Below are positions 1 to 7,708 of a DNA stretch of 64,000 nt, one piece after another. The notes below the pieces were generated by a model, which was not told the origin of the DNA, ran no database searches, and worked only from the letters and a program-made list of their open reading frames with translations. How positions within the stretch are numbered: position 1 is the stretch's first letter; each line of letters starts with the position of its first letter. This stretch comes from Aliiroseovarius subalbicans (lineage in GTDB: Bacteria; Pseudomonadota; Alphaproteobacteria; Rhodobacterales; Rhodobacteraceae): assembly GCF_022678625.1 (NCBI RefSeq), contig NZ_JALBYQ010000007.1:1-64000 (forward strand), given 5' to 3'. Made by a program: the position numbers and the translations under genes.

Positions 1-6
1 AACTGG

Positions 7-32
7 CCCCGCATCACGCGGGGTCTTTTTTT
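7..32 (+). terminator. Rho-independent terminator
   Basis: A 6-bp perfect stem (CCCCGC at 7-12 with GCGGGG at 18-23) closes a 5-nt loop and is followed by TCTTTTTTT. The T run lies on the right, so it would end a plus-strand transcript entering from left of the window. Confidence 0.75.
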
Positions 33-205
33 GTCCAGCGATCACCCAGGAACCTGGCCTCCAAAATTGTCCGGCGGCGGGGCAGAAGGCCAGGCCCCCT
101 GCCCCGCCGCCGGACCGGCGGTGTCCGCGCGGGAGCACCGCTTGGGCGGTGTGGGAAACTTCAATTGAGTATCGCCAACAGTAGATGCGATCCGACGATC
201 GCTTC

Positions 206-430
206 TCATGCGCAGCAGGACTTGCCTTCCTGAATTGGGGGGCATGGCACAGTCGCGTAGGAACAGTAGACGCAGCAGTCACCTTCGAGTGGTTTCAACA
301 CCACGTGGCAAGAGGTGCATTCGTAAAACCACTGGCACGCGTCCGTCGGCATGGTCTCTTCAACCGAGTGGCCGCATTCCGGGCAGGTGATTGTCGATTG
401 GAGAGTTATTTTTGCTGTCTGCGTCGCCAT
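206..430 (-). CDS. GDCCVxC-domain small mercury-operon protein
   Basis: This 74-residue cysteine-rich protein carries a CPEC motif near the N terminus, a CTSC motif, and the signature GDCCVYCSYATVPCPP, ending in a CC pair. That signature defines the GDCCVxC (seleno)protein family, which is often found downstream of merT/merP; the family can use selenocysteine, but here the codons are cysteine. Its biochemical role is not established, and mercury or thiol handling is an inference from context. I chose the ATG at 430 because an upstream in-frame extension has no family character and because this ATG overlaps the end of the merF-like frame, which suggests translational coupling. It is the last gene of the mer operon in the window. 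Confidence 0.75.
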   Translation of the reverse strand: MATQTAKITLQSTITCPECGHSVEETMPTDACQWFYECTSCHVVLKPLEGDCCVYCSYATVPCPPIQEGKSCCA

Positions 431-623
431 AAGGCATACCCCGTCAGTAGGAAGATCCCGGCCAAAAGCGGCAAGAACATATCGTCGCGATAGACGTATC
501 CCAGTCCCCCGCTGATCCCCGAGAGCGAAGTACCGCCAGGCAACAGCGGGGATACGCAACTACTATCGCCAGTGCGCTGCCCGCCAGCCCCAAGCTTACA
601 AAATCGGGCGACCGCGGCGCGGT
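406..623 (-). pseudogene. Decayed merF-like mercury transporter
   Basis: Between merP and the GDCCVxC gene the minus strand encodes two MerF-like pieces in different frames. The first (about 600-560) reads as a hydrophobic helix (SLGLAGSALAIVVA). The second continues with CVSPLL, a glycine-rich turn and a second helix ending YALWRRRQQK before a TAA at 406-408, the usual MerF end. The frames would need one shift near 560 to join, and there is no ATG at the 5' end. MerF is a two-helix inner-membrane Hg(II) importer; this copy is probably non-functional unless the sequence contains an error. Confidence 0.5.
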
Positions 624-914
624 CTACGAGTTACCATCAAACACCGTGGCTTCGTAACCTGCATTCGTTGACGCAGCAATGATCGCTTCAAGCGATGCGA
701 CGGCGTCGTCGTAGATCACCAAAGCCGTGCGCTGCTCTGCATCGGCAAATACCGAAACCACGCCGTCAACCTCTTGGATTGCTGCTTGCACAACGAAGGG
801 GCAACTGGCGCAAAACATGCCTGGAACCGAGAGGTTGACGGAACGTTCCTCGGCAAAAGCTGCGGTTGCGAGTATGGCGTATGCTGCCGTGAGTTTGAGA
901 AGCCTTTTCATCAT
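624..914 (-). CDS. merP: MerP periplasmic mercury-binding protein
   Basis: This protein of about 96 residues has a Sec signal peptide (MMKRLLKL then a hydrophobic stretch ending AFAEE) and one heavy-metal-associated domain with the GMFCASC motif; Cys35 and Cys38 would bind Hg(II). MerP captures Hg(II) in the periplasm and passes it to MerT. I chose the ATG at 914 rather than an upstream alternative because AAAGGAAA immediately precedes it and a signal peptide follows directly. It lies 7 bases after merT in the same operon. The domain and length match the family. Confidence 0.9.
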   Translation of the reverse strand: MMKRLLKLTAAYAILATAAFAEERSVNLSVPGMFCASCPFVVQAAIQEVDGVVSVFADAEQRTALVIYDDAVASLEAIIAASTNAGYEATVFDGNS

Positions 915-921
915 TTTCCTT

Positions 922-1350
922 TCAGAGACCGAGCAGGATCGGGGCAACTACGGGTGCGATCCAATTCCAAAACAGAGCGATTAGCACCAATGCGGTCGAC
1001 ACCCAGAGCGCCGTTTTCACAAGCCGATTTGGCAAGGGGCGTGCGCAAGCTGCGCCGTCATCGCACGGCTTGGGCTGGCGATAGACCAGCCAGTAACCGT
1101 AGCCAAGGAACCCTACGGAAATTGCGATGAACTCTGGCTTATATGGCTCAAACGCCGTGAGGTTGCCGATCCATGCACCCGATATGCCAAGGCTAAACAA
1201 GAGCAGGGGGACAATGCAGCAGGTCGATGCCGCGACTGCGCCCAGAACTCCTCCAACCGCTATCCACCAGGTTTTCGTTGATTGCTCATCAGCAAAAAGC
1301 TGAGTCCCGGTCTCATTTGTGACTGTGTCGCTGCGTGTTCTTGTATTCAT
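922..1350 (-). CDS. merT: MerT mercuric ion inner-membrane transporter
   Basis: A membrane protein of 142 residues with three hydrophobic segments. The first carries the vicinal pair Cys44-Cys45 (STCCIVP) and the loop after the second carries CDDGAAC, the two cysteine sites through which MerT moves Hg(II) from MerP into the cytoplasm. The start at 1350 has AAAGAGA just upstream; a further ATG at 1365 lies inside the promoter and is unlikely. The predicted transcription start of the MerR-type promoter falls at about 1350, so the message may be nearly leaderless. No merA reductase is present in the window to detoxify the imported ion. Confidence 0.9.
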   Translation of the reverse strand: MNTRTRSDTVTNETGTQLFADEQSTKTWWIAVGGVLGAVAASTCCIVPLLLFSLGISGAWIGNLTAFEPYKPEFIAISVGFLGYGYWLVYRQPKPCDDGAACARPLPNRLVKTALWVSTALVLIALFWNWIAPVVAPILLGL

Positions 1351-1356
1351 GGTCTC

Positions 1357-1387
1357 TTTATGCATCCTGTAGCTACTACAGGATCAA
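1357..1387 (-). promoter_or_regulatory. MerR-controlled mer promoter and operator
   Basis: Reading on the minus strand there is a -35 TTGATC (1387-1382), a 19-bp spacer and a -10 CATAAA (1362-1357). The 19-bp spacer is the hallmark of MerR-family promoters. Within it lies a perfect 9-bp inverted repeat, ATCCTGTAG at 1364-1372 and CTACAGGAT at 1376-1384, separated by 3 bp. This would be the MerR operator shared by the divergent merR and merTP transcripts. Confidence 0.85.
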
Positions 1388-1402
1388 GTGGGATGGCATC
1401 AC

Positions 1403-1798
1403 GTGTTTGCGATTGGAGAAGCCTCAAGACGTAGTGGCGTATCGGTCGAGACGATCCGGTACTACGAGCGCGAAGGGATTACCGCGAAACCTGGCCGTGC
1501 AGCAAATGGGCGGCGGCTTTACAGCGATGCGGAGATTTCAGAGCTGGCGTTTATCAAACGGTGTCGTGACCTCGGGTTTTCTTTGCCGGATGTTCGAGCA
1601 TTGCGATCATTGTCCGGGAATGCAGAGGGTGCTTGCTCTGAGGTGTCGACCTTGGGGAAACGTCACCTTTCGGATGTTCGAAGCAAAATCTCCGACCTGA
1701 GAAAGATCGAAGCCGCTTTGGAGGACTTAGTGGCTTCATGCGAAAGCGGCGAGGCGAAATGCGCGATGCTTGAAAATCTGTTGGCAGACAAAGATTGA
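1403..1798 (+). CDS. merR: MerR mercury-responsive transcriptional regulator
   Basis: A MerR-family regulator of 131 residues: an N-terminal winged helix-turn-helix (FAIGEASRRSGVSVETIRYY), a long dimerisation helix, and three cysteines at about 78, 113 and 120, the arrangement that binds Hg(II) across the dimer. It diverges from merT with the operator in between, so it would repress and, with Hg(II), activate the mer operon. The start is uncertain: GTG at 1403 gives the normal family N terminus and has GGGAT upstream, while GTG at 1388 would add five residues. Confidence 0.85.
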   Translation: MFAIGEASRRSGVSVETIRYYEREGITAKPGRAANGRRLYSDAEISELAFIKRCRDLGFSLPDVRALRSLSGNAEGACSEVSTLGKRHLSDVRSKISDLRKIEAALEDLVASCESGEAKCAMLENLLADKD

Positions 1799-2202
1799 AC
1801 CGGACTCCTCGGCCGCACCAAGCCGTTTCCTGCAGAGCGGTCGTTCGCCTGATAGCTGCAAGTCCGCGCTCAGGTCATCCACCGCTGCTGCTATCGGTGT
1901 CTGTTTCAGAGACTAGGCTTTTGCTTCTTTCCAGCTGCCGCGTTCCGCAAGACGTCTTCGAGCAGTTTAATTAGTGGCTCAATTTGCTCCTTCACTTGGA
2001 GTTGCATGACATGCTGGTCGCAGGGGTCGCCCCGGACACAAAGGGCGGTTGCCAGAATTATCCCCTGCCCCGCCAGGGCATTCCTCGCGGAACAAAATTC
2101 AGGCACCCTGCCCTTCTCCGCTTCGCTTCGCCTTCGGTGTGTTCGGGACATTGTCCCCTGCCCTCTGACCATCATTGCAACACCAGATGAAGGAGCAATC
2201 AA
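1799..2202. other. 404-bp gap with a leader sequence for the DUF736 gene
   Basis: No convincing gene is present. The right half (2053-2100) resembles the leader at 12630-12679. A Shine-Dalgarno AAGGAG lies 8 bases before the ATG at 2203. On the minus strand at about 2007-1906 there is a short charged frame (begins MQLQVKEQIEPLIKLL) that looks protein-like and could be a gene remnant, but it has no clear ribosome-binding site and I cannot name it. Confidence 0.4.
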
Positions 2203-2541
2203 ATGACCACCAACTGCATCAAATTCGAAAGCGCCGATGTTGAGACCGCTAAAGGCGCCGGTTCGATCTCCACCCTGACCTTCGACATCGATATCACCGT
2301 CGAGCCGGTCGTCAGCGACAATCCGATGGCCCCGACCCATCGCGTTCTCGGCCGCTCTCCCCGCGGTCGCCTGGTCGAATGCGGCGGGATCTGGAAGAAG
2401 CAGAACCGCGACACCGGTGCCGACTACTTCACGCTGACGATCCGCGACTACGGCTTCAACGCCAATCTCGGCAAGGCAGCTAACCAGGACGATGCCGCGC
2501 TTCAGGCTGTTATCCCCTGGGGACCGAAAGAGGCTGTCTGA
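2203..2541 (+). CDS. DUF736 family protein
   Basis: This 112-residue protein begins MTTNCIKFESADVE and shows the DUF736 pattern: an N-terminal beta region with TLTFDIDITVEPV, a central APTHRV segment, GGIWKK, and DYFTLTIRDYGFNANL. DUF736 proteins are common on alphaproteobacterial plasmids, usually near antirestriction or partition genes; their biochemical role is unknown. A strong AAGGAG supports the start. It stands alone between the mer genes and repA and shares part of its leader with the small gene at 12744, which suggests a common mode of expression. Confidence 0.75.
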   Translation: MTTNCIKFESADVETAKGAGSISTLTFDIDITVEPVVSDNPMAPTHRVLGRSPRGRLVECGGIWKKQNRDTGADYFTLTIRDYGFNANLGKAANQDDAALQAVIPWGPKEAV

Positions 2542-2590
2542 GGAAAGCGCCGGACCGTTTTTGACGGCCCGGCGCAACCGCGTCGCCGAA

Positions 2591-2612
2591 GCAGTTAACA
2601 GCTGTTAACTGC
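2591..2612. repeat. parS site 1 (repABC class palindrome)
   Basis: A perfect 22-bp palindrome centred on GTTAACAGCTGTTAAC (2594-2609). The core fits the published repABC parS consensus GTTNNCNGCNGNNAAC bound by RepB. It lies 140 bp upstream of repA. Confidence 0.85.
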
Positions 2613-2660
2613 ATGAGGCCGTACGCCTCCCTAGTAGGCCAACGGTCTGACGGCACAAAT

Positions 2661-2669
2661 TGTGGATAA
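2661..2669 (-). promoter_or_regulatory. DnaA box upstream of repA
   Basis: TGTGGATAA is the exact reverse complement of the DnaA box TTATCCACA. It lies 83 bp before repA, close to a possible repA -35 (TTGACT at 2675-2680) whose -10 is weak. It may link repABC transcription or replication to DnaA. Confidence 0.45.
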
Positions 2670-2751
2670 AATCCTTGACTTAACAGGGTGAATCACTGCC
2701 ATTAGAGTCAAGTTGCGCAAATAAGCGCGTTCGAGCAGAGAAATAGCAACT

Positions 2752-3933
2752 ATGTTCCAGACGGCACCCATAGAAGCAGCCACTCAGTCTGAACTTACAA
2801 GTCAGATGGCCGCGCGTCTACACACAGCGCTTACCACGCATCTTCAGCAAGCCTATGCGCCGGATCAGCGCAAGAAATTGAGACTATTCACCGCAACAGA
2901 GACTGCTGAGCTTCTGGGGGTCACCGGACAGTTTCTGCGCAAATGCCATAGCGAGGGGTCCCTGCCTGAGCCGGAAGTCGTCAAGAACGGGCGCAGATTC
3001 TATTCCGGCGAAGAGATGCTCCAGATGCGGCGCCTCCTTGAGACGACTTCGCGTACGCCGGGCAAATACCTCCCTGGCCGTCGGGAAGGCGATAAGCTCC
3101 AAGTCATCCAGTTGATGAACTTTAAAGGCGGCTCAGCGAAGTCCACGTCAGCCATCCATCTTTGCCATTACCTCGCCTTGAGCGGATATAGGGTCCTTGC
3201 AATCGATTTGGACCCCCAAGGAAGTCTCACCGGGTTTTGCGGGATTCAAACGGAGTTGGAGTTCGAAGGCGCGTCGATCTATGACGCTCTACGCTACGAC
3301 GATCCGGTGCCGATGTCTGAAGCCATCGTCGAGACCTATTTCGCGGGTCTCCACCTTGCGCCTGCGCGTCTTGTGCTGAGTGAATTTGAAACCGAAACCG
3401 CAGTCAATGCGGGACGAGGTGCTGCATTCTTTGAGAAGCTTGATCATGCCATCCAGTCTGTAGAGAGCGACTACGATGTGGTGGTGATCGACAGCCCGCC
3501 GGCACTCGGGTTTCTGACGCTAACAGGGCTCTATGCCGCGACATCGGTCATCGTCCCGATGACGCCAAGTATGCTTGATTTGGCTTCAACTCAGCAATTC
3601 GTTGAGATGACATCCGCGTATTTGGGGGTCATTGAGGATACTGGTGTTCAGCTTGACCACGACTTTTTCTCCTTTCTCATCACACGCGACGATCCGAGCG
3701 ATATTCCCAGTCAGCAGATTGTGAGCTTGATGCGGGCTCTGTTTCAGGATCGTGTCGTCTCGGCGACAGGCTTGAGAAGTACGGCGATCGGTGACGCGTC
3801 AATGCTGAAGATGTCCATCTATGAGGTTTTGCGCTCGGAGATGACACGCTCGACTTACGACCGAGCGAAATCGAGCATGGACGCTGTCGGCGGCGAAGTC
3901 GCAAAGATGATCCAGCAAGCTTGGGGGCGTTAA
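2752..3933 (+). CDS. repA: RepA plasmid partition ATPase
   Basis: A ParA-type protein of 393 residues, the normal RepA length. Residues about 47-95 form a MerR-like DNA-binding region used for autorepression. The deviant Walker A box NFKGGSAKST is at about 123-132, the A' motif DLDPQGSL at about 152-159, and a Walker B segment VVVIDSPPAL near 245. RepA segregates plasmid copies with RepB bound to parS, and represses the operon. It is the first gene of the repABC operon, with parS and a DnaA box upstream. The ATG at 2752 gives the usual N-terminal extension. Confidence 0.95.
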   Translation: MFQTAPIEAATQSELTSQMAARLHTALTTHLQQAYAPDQRKKLRLFTATETAELLGVTGQFLRKCHSEGSLPEPEVVKNGRRFYSGEEMLQMRRLLETTSRTPGKYLPGRREGDKLQVIQLMNFKGGSAKSTSAIHLCHYLALSGYRVLAIDLDPQGSLTGFCGIQTELEFEGASIYDALRYDDPVPMSEAIVETYFAGLHLAPARLVLSEFETETAVNAGRGAAFFEKLDHAIQSVESDYDVVVIDSPPALGFLTLTGLYAATSVIVPMTPSMLDLASTQQFVEMTSAYLGVIEDTGVQLDHDFFSFLITRDDPSDIPSQQIVSLMRALFQDRVVSATGLRSTAIGDASMLKMSIYEVLRSEMTRSTYDRAKSSMDAVGGEVAKMIQQAWGR

Positions 3934-3935
3934 TC

Positions 3936-4907
3936 ATGGCGATGGGGAAAAACAAAACCGGGATCATGGCCGCGATTACTGCGGCAGCCGAGGCGCCCAA
4001 GGACAGTGGATCGGATCGCGCGCACAGGACTTTGCCAAAAGGGACCATTGGTTCTGTCCGCGCAGGCTTGGGCGGCATCCAGGAGATTGATACCAATTTG
4101 GTGCTTGGCTGGGGGCCGAAAGATAGGCTCGACATCGAGTTAACAGCTGTTAACAGCGATGGGCCGCATGAATCCATCCAGGAGCTCGCGGCAAGTATTG
4201 CGGAAGCGGGGCAGCAAGTTCCAGTCCTGCTGCGCCCCTCCAAGGAGCGCGACGGACATTTTGAAGTCATTTATGGCCAGCGTCGGATCTTGGCATGCCG
4301 CCACCTCGGGATACCTGTTCGGGCGCTGATCCGAACTCTCGACGATACCGACGCCTTGATGGCGAAGGGGCTTGAAAATGCCGGCCGTGCTGAGCTTAGC
4401 TACTACGAGCGCGTTCGGTTTGCCCAAGCGATCCTCGAGCAAGGGTATTCTCGCGCTGAGGCCTGTCAGGCTCTGGCGATCAGCAAGAACACGCTCTCCC
4501 AACTGGAGAGGATCAATCGCCTGGTGCCCTCTGCTCTTGGCGAAGCGATCGGTGCGGCGCCGGGCGCCGGGCGACCTAAATGGATGATCCTCGCGACCGC
4601 TTTTGAAAAAGCGCAACTGACCGAAAAACACGTTCTCGAAATTTTGAGCGGATCTGCGGAATTGGATTCCGACCAGAAATTGGAAGTTGTGCTTCACGAA
4701 ATCGGAAAGCGCGGCAAGCAGGACCGTACCACCCAAGAGCGCTCTCCGGTTCCGGGCGTGCAGATCAAGAGCGGAAAATCCGGGCTCGCAGTTACTGTCA
4801 AACGCGCAGGGGTGAACAAGAATTTCGCGAACTGGCTGGACCAGAACTTGGACCAACTAATTCAAGATTCCTTCGAACGGTTTCAATCAGAGAACCCCGA
4901 AGGGTAG
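3936..4907 (+). CDS. repB: RepB parS-binding partition protein
   Basis: A ParB-family protein of 323 residues. It has the ParB nuclease-like domain (QQVPVLLRPS followed by YGQRRILACRHLG) and a central helix-turn-helix (SRAEACQALAISKNTLSQ) that reads parS, then a C-terminal dimerisation region. The ATG at 3936 lies 2 bases after the repA stop; a TTG at 3921 inside repA is a less likely start. RepB binds the three GTTAAC palindromes near this operon, one of which (4139-4154) lies inside repB itself. Family length and gene order are typical. Confidence 0.95.
   Translation: MAMGKNKTGIMAAITAAAEAPKDSGSDRAHRTLPKGTIGSVRAGLGGIQEIDTNLVLGWGPKDRLDIELTAVNSDGPHESIQELAASIAEAGQQVPVLLRPSKERDGHFEVIYGQRRILACRHLGIPVRALIRTLDDTDALMAKGLENAGRAELSYYERVRFAQAILEQGYSRAEACQALAISKNTLSQLERINRLVPSALGEAIGAAPGAGRPKWMILATAFEKAQLTEKHVLEILSGSAELDSDQKLEVVLHEIGKRGKQDRTTQERSPVPGVQIKSGKSGLAVTVKRAGVNKNFANWLDQNLDQLIQDSFERFQSENPEG
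4139..4154. repeat. parS site 2, inside repB
   Basis: An exact second copy of the 16-bp palindrome GTTAACAGCTGTTAAC, placed within the repB reading frame. It fits the repABC parS consensus at every fixed position. Confidence 0.8.
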
Positions 4908-4912
4908 GGGCG

Positions 4913-4928
4913 GTTAACAGCTATTAAC
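4913..4928. repeat. parS-like site 3, after repB
   Basis: GTTAACAGCTATTAAC lies 6 bp after the repB stop codon and differs from the other two copies by one base (G to A at position 11). It may be a weaker RepB site. Confidence 0.7.
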
Positions 4929-4965
4929 TGTCAGAGTGAAGGCAACGAGCAGAAAGGAGGACGGC

Positions 4966-5031
4966 ACAAAAAGAAACCCTCGAAACCGAAGTTCCGAGGG
5001 CTGCTGCGCACAAGGCGCGATTTGTTCTAAC
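4966..5031 (-). ncRNA. repABC counter-transcribed RNA (ctRNA)
   Basis: The repB-repC gap holds a minus-strand transcription unit. A promoter TTGTTT, 17-bp spacer, TAGGAT is followed about 65 nt later by a near-perfect 10-bp hairpin (4977-5000) with a TTCG loop on the RNA strand and then TTTCTTTTT. In repABC plasmids an antisense RNA in this gap base-pairs with the repC leader, limits RepC synthesis and sets incompatibility. The 5' end at about 5031 is inferred from the -10 position. Confidence 0.75.
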
Positions 5032-5037
5032 ACCACA

Positions 5038-5066
5038 ATCCTAGCAGCCCGCGAATCGCTAAACAA
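5038..5066 (-). promoter_or_regulatory. Promoter of the ctRNA
   Basis: On the minus strand a -35 TTGTTT (5066-5061) and a -10 TAGGAT (5043-5038) are separated by 17 bp. The expected start point is about 5031, pointing away from repC into the antisense unit. Confidence 0.6.
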
Positions 5067-5113
5067 TGAAAAACGTCTTCGGGCGAACTGGTTTTCTGTG
5101 CCGATTTAGGTAA

Positions 5114-6475
5114 ATGACAAATTTCAATGATGCTCCACATGGAGCGACTGAGACAGGCATGCCTCAGAACAGTAGAGGTATGTCCAATATCAACCAACCG
5201 TCTGGATGGCGCAAAGCAACGGCAGGACTCGCCATTTCCGAGCAACTCGCACAAGCCGGTGAACAGGTGGCGTTTCCCAAGGCGCGGGCCTTCGTGGCCG
5301 TAAAGCGCGTGGGTGCCCATATCGGCCTCAAGGCTGGTGACATGATGCTTCTCGACACGCTCGGGGCCTTTACACAGGCCCAGGACTGGGAGGAGGGGCG
5401 CCGCCCGATCGTCTGGGCATCGAACGCCTATTTGATGGAACAGACGGGCTTCTCGCTGTCCGCGCTCAAGCGCCATGCGCGGCGCCTGGCTGAGATCGGG
5501 GTGATCTCCTTCAAGGACAGCCCCAACGGCAAGCGGTGGGGCCGCAGGGACGTGGATGGCGTGATCATCGAGGCCTACGGCTTCGATCTGTCGCCGCTGT
5601 CAGCGCGTGTCGAAGAGTTTGAGCAGCTGCGCGCTGAATTGCAGGCCGAACGCGAACTTTGTCAGCGCCTGAAGCGCCAGATCACGGTGGCGCGCCGTAT
5701 GATCCGCGCCCGGATCGAGGCGGGCCTCAGTGGAGCGCTGAGCGGCCCTTGGACGCAGCTTGCAGGGCTGTTCGAGGATCTCCTGGCGCGACTTCCACGC
5801 CGCAATGAGGCCTCGGAGAGGCTGGTACGGCTCCTGGCATGGTTCAAGGAGCTTCAGGGACGCGTGGAAGCGGCCTATCTCAACGCAACTCAGGCAGATG
5901 AAGCTGTGGAAAACACCGCTGAAAACATCGAACAAGGCACTAAGAAGACTCAAGAATTGAACCCCAGGGAGGTCATTTCCGAACCTCATATACTAATTAC
6001 AACTCAACTTCATCCTGTAACCTGTAATCGCTCAGAAACTGAGCAAGCGGCGGGTGTGGTGCCAAATGCGTCTCCCGAAGAGCAGGTTGATAGGGAGTTG
6101 GAGGATTGGGTTGCTGAAACCCGCAAAAAACGCGGGGCAGCGCTTGATTTACCGACTATCATGCAGGCTTGTCCTGAATTCGCGTCCTGGGCGCGCAGTA
6201 TGGGCGGGTATTTGAAGGATTGGAGCGATCTTCACCGGGTTGCAGGGCAGCTCAGGCCAATGATCGGTGTCTCAGAGCACGCCTGGAACCTCGCTCAAGA
6301 CCGGCTTGGGCCTCAGATCGCGACGGCAGCGCTGGTTCTCACCTTCGACAAGCACTGCGCAGGCGAAGTGGCGTCTCCGGGTGGATATCTGCGCGGCATG
6401 GTCGAAAAGGCCGGGGCAGGGGAGTTGCACCTCGAGCGCAGCTTTTATGGCCGGTTGAGCGGGCAGGCAGCATGA
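5114..6475 (+). CDS. repC: RepC plasmid replication initiator
   Basis: A replication protein of 453 residues with the RepC core: AFVAVKRVGAHIGLKAGD, then a winged-helix region (WASNAYLMEQTGFSLSALKR, HARRLAEIGVISFKD) and a conserved GKRWGRRD. The C-terminal third matches the second RepC domain. RepC binds the origin, which in this class lies inside repC, and is rate-limiting for replication. The start is uncertain: ATG at 5114 has a weak ribosome-binding site, while the in-frame ATG at 5180 has AGAGG just upstream. Expression should be limited by the antisense RNA in its leader. Confidence 0.95.
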   Translation: MTNFNDAPHGATETGMPQNSRGMSNINQPSGWRKATAGLAISEQLAQAGEQVAFPKARAFVAVKRVGAHIGLKAGDMMLLDTLGAFTQAQDWEEGRRPIVWASNAYLMEQTGFSLSALKRHARRLAEIGVISFKDSPNGKRWGRRDVDGVIIEAYGFDLSPLSARVEEFEQLRAELQAERELCQRLKRQITVARRMIRARIEAGLSGALSGPWTQLAGLFEDLLARLPRRNEASERLVRLLAWFKELQGRVEAAYLNATQADEAVENTAENIEQGTKKTQELNPREVISEPHILITTQLHPVTCNRSETEQAAGVVPNASPEEQVDRELEDWVAETRKKRGAALDLPTIMQACPEFASWARSMGGYLKDWSDLHRVAGQLRPMIGVSEHAWNLAQDRLGPQIATAALVLTFDKHCAGEVASPGGYLRGMVEKAGAGELHLERSFYGRLSGQAA

Positions 6476-6546
6476 CTGGGGCATCACTGGACTCACCACG
6501 AGGTGGGGTTGGGCTGTCTTGGTCGGGTAATCGAACCGCGCAGATT

Positions 6547-6618
6547 TGCTGAACAGTGAATATTGACATTTTATCAAATATGAGGAATAGAGGGCTAAAT
6601 CTGCTGAACAGTGAATAT
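6547..6618 (+). promoter_or_regulatory. Promoter flanked by 17-bp direct repeats (antitoxin operator)
   Basis: The 17-mer TGCTGAACAGTGAATAT occurs at 6547-6563 and again at 6602-6618, 55 bp apart. Between them lie -35 TTGACA (starting on the last base of copy 1, 6563-6568), a 17-bp spacer and -10 AATAGA. The second copy overlaps the antitoxin start codon. This arrangement suits autorepression by the AbiEi-like protein encoded immediately downstream. Confidence 0.65.
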
Positions 6619-7708
6619 GGATGAAACTGCGAACATAGAACCGGAACTCTTGGAAAGCCTGCGCAACAGCCTTGCGACGATTCCAGGCGCTCAACTGGGC
6701 GAAATCTCCTGGCAACCGGGGATTGGCGGGCGTTTGCGCCCCGATGCGGTCCTGGATGCGGTTGTGGCGGATCATGATCTTGCATTCGTGGTCGAAACCA
6801 GAGGTGATGTGTATCCGCGGGACGCGCGCGAGATTGTCTGGCAGCTCAAACGATATCTGCAGGAGCTGGATAACTCCAATCGGCGATTTGTTCCCATGAT
6901 CCTCGCGAGGTCGGTGTCGGAAGGGGCGCGCAACTTTCTTCAGGACGAGCGGGTCGCATACCATGACCTGAGCGGATCGCTCTTTATCAGCGATCGCGAC
7001 ACGTTTGTGCTGATTGAGAGGCCTAAACCCAAGCGCGCCAAGCGTCGGGATGTGAGCGTTTTCAAGGGAACCCGGGCGCAGGTTTTGCATGTCTTGTTCA
7101 ACCATCCAGGCGAATGGGTCACAGGCTCGGAAATCGCCGAATATGCGGGCGTGTCCCCGGCAACCGTTTCTGAGACCTTCAGGGATCTTGAGCGTCGCGA
7201 TTGGCTTGATGTGAGAGGGGAGGGGCCGGCGAAACGGCGCAGGCTGATCCGACCGGATGTCCTCTTGGATGCCTGGCGTGACAGCATTCTGGCAAGCCGC
7301 GCGTCGAGGCGAAGCCGTTACTATGTTCCGCGAATGAAACCCGAGGACATGGCCCGCGAGATCGAACGGGAAAACTACTATGACGACTTCGATCTGGAGT
7401 TCACCGGGCAGTTTGCCGCCCAAGCCTACGCGCCATTTCTTTCCAATGTATCTGACCTGACGGTTCGGGCGTTTGGGAAGCGGACACGTGACTGGCTCAT
7501 CTCAACCCTGGGTGCCCGAGAAGTCTCCGAGGGAGCAAACCTGGTCGTGATTGATGGAAAACCCACGAAGCGCCATCACAGGATGCACGATGAGAAAGAG
7601 CGTCTGCTGGCCTCGCCGCTTCAGGTCTATCTCGACCTGCTGGAAGATCATGGCCGTTCCAAAGAAATGGCAGAGCATTTGCGGTCCCAAAAACTGGTGT
7701 GGCGATGA
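6617..7708 (+). CDS. AbiEi-like type IV antitoxin
   Basis: This protein of about 363 residues has a winged helix at about 147-220 (TRAQVLHVLFNHPGEW, GSEIAEYAGVSPATVSETF), as in AbiEi transcription-repressor antitoxins. The first 130 residues contain RLRPDAVL, FVVETR and a following helix, which could be a PD-(D/E)XK-like fold; that is a guess from pattern. Its stop overlaps the start of the nucleotidyltransferase gene by ATGA, so the two are translationally coupled. It lies just after repC, the usual place for plasmid-stabilising modules. ATG at 6617 is preferred; GTG at 6611 is possible. Confidence 0.7.
   Translation: MDETANIEPELLESLRNSLATIPGAQLGEISWQPGIGGRLRPDAVLDAVVADHDLAFVVETRGDVYPRDAREIVWQLKRYLQELDNSNRRFVPMILARSVSEGARNFLQDERVAYHDLSGSLFISDRDTFVLIERPKPKRAKRRDVSVFKGTRAQVLHVLFNHPGEWVTGSEIAEYAGVSPATVSETFRDLERRDWLDVRGEGPAKRRRLIRPDVLLDAWRDSILASRASRRSRYYVPRMKPEDMAREIERENYYDDFDLEFTGQFAAQAYAPFLSNVSDLTVRAFGKRTRDWLISTLGAREVSEGANLVVIDGKPTKRHHRMHDEKERLLASPLQVYLDLLEDHGRSKEMAEHLRSQKLVWR

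Noticed and set aside
1906-2577. Minus-strand frame of 223 codons over the DUF736 gene
   Set aside because: Its first two thirds are a shadow of DUF736. Only the last 33 codons look protein-like and they are noted as a possible remnant.
6272-7423. Long minus-strand frame of 383 codons over repC and the antitoxin
   Set aside because: It is opposite two well-supported genes, has no ribosome-binding site or family pattern and spans their junction; a GC-rich shadow.
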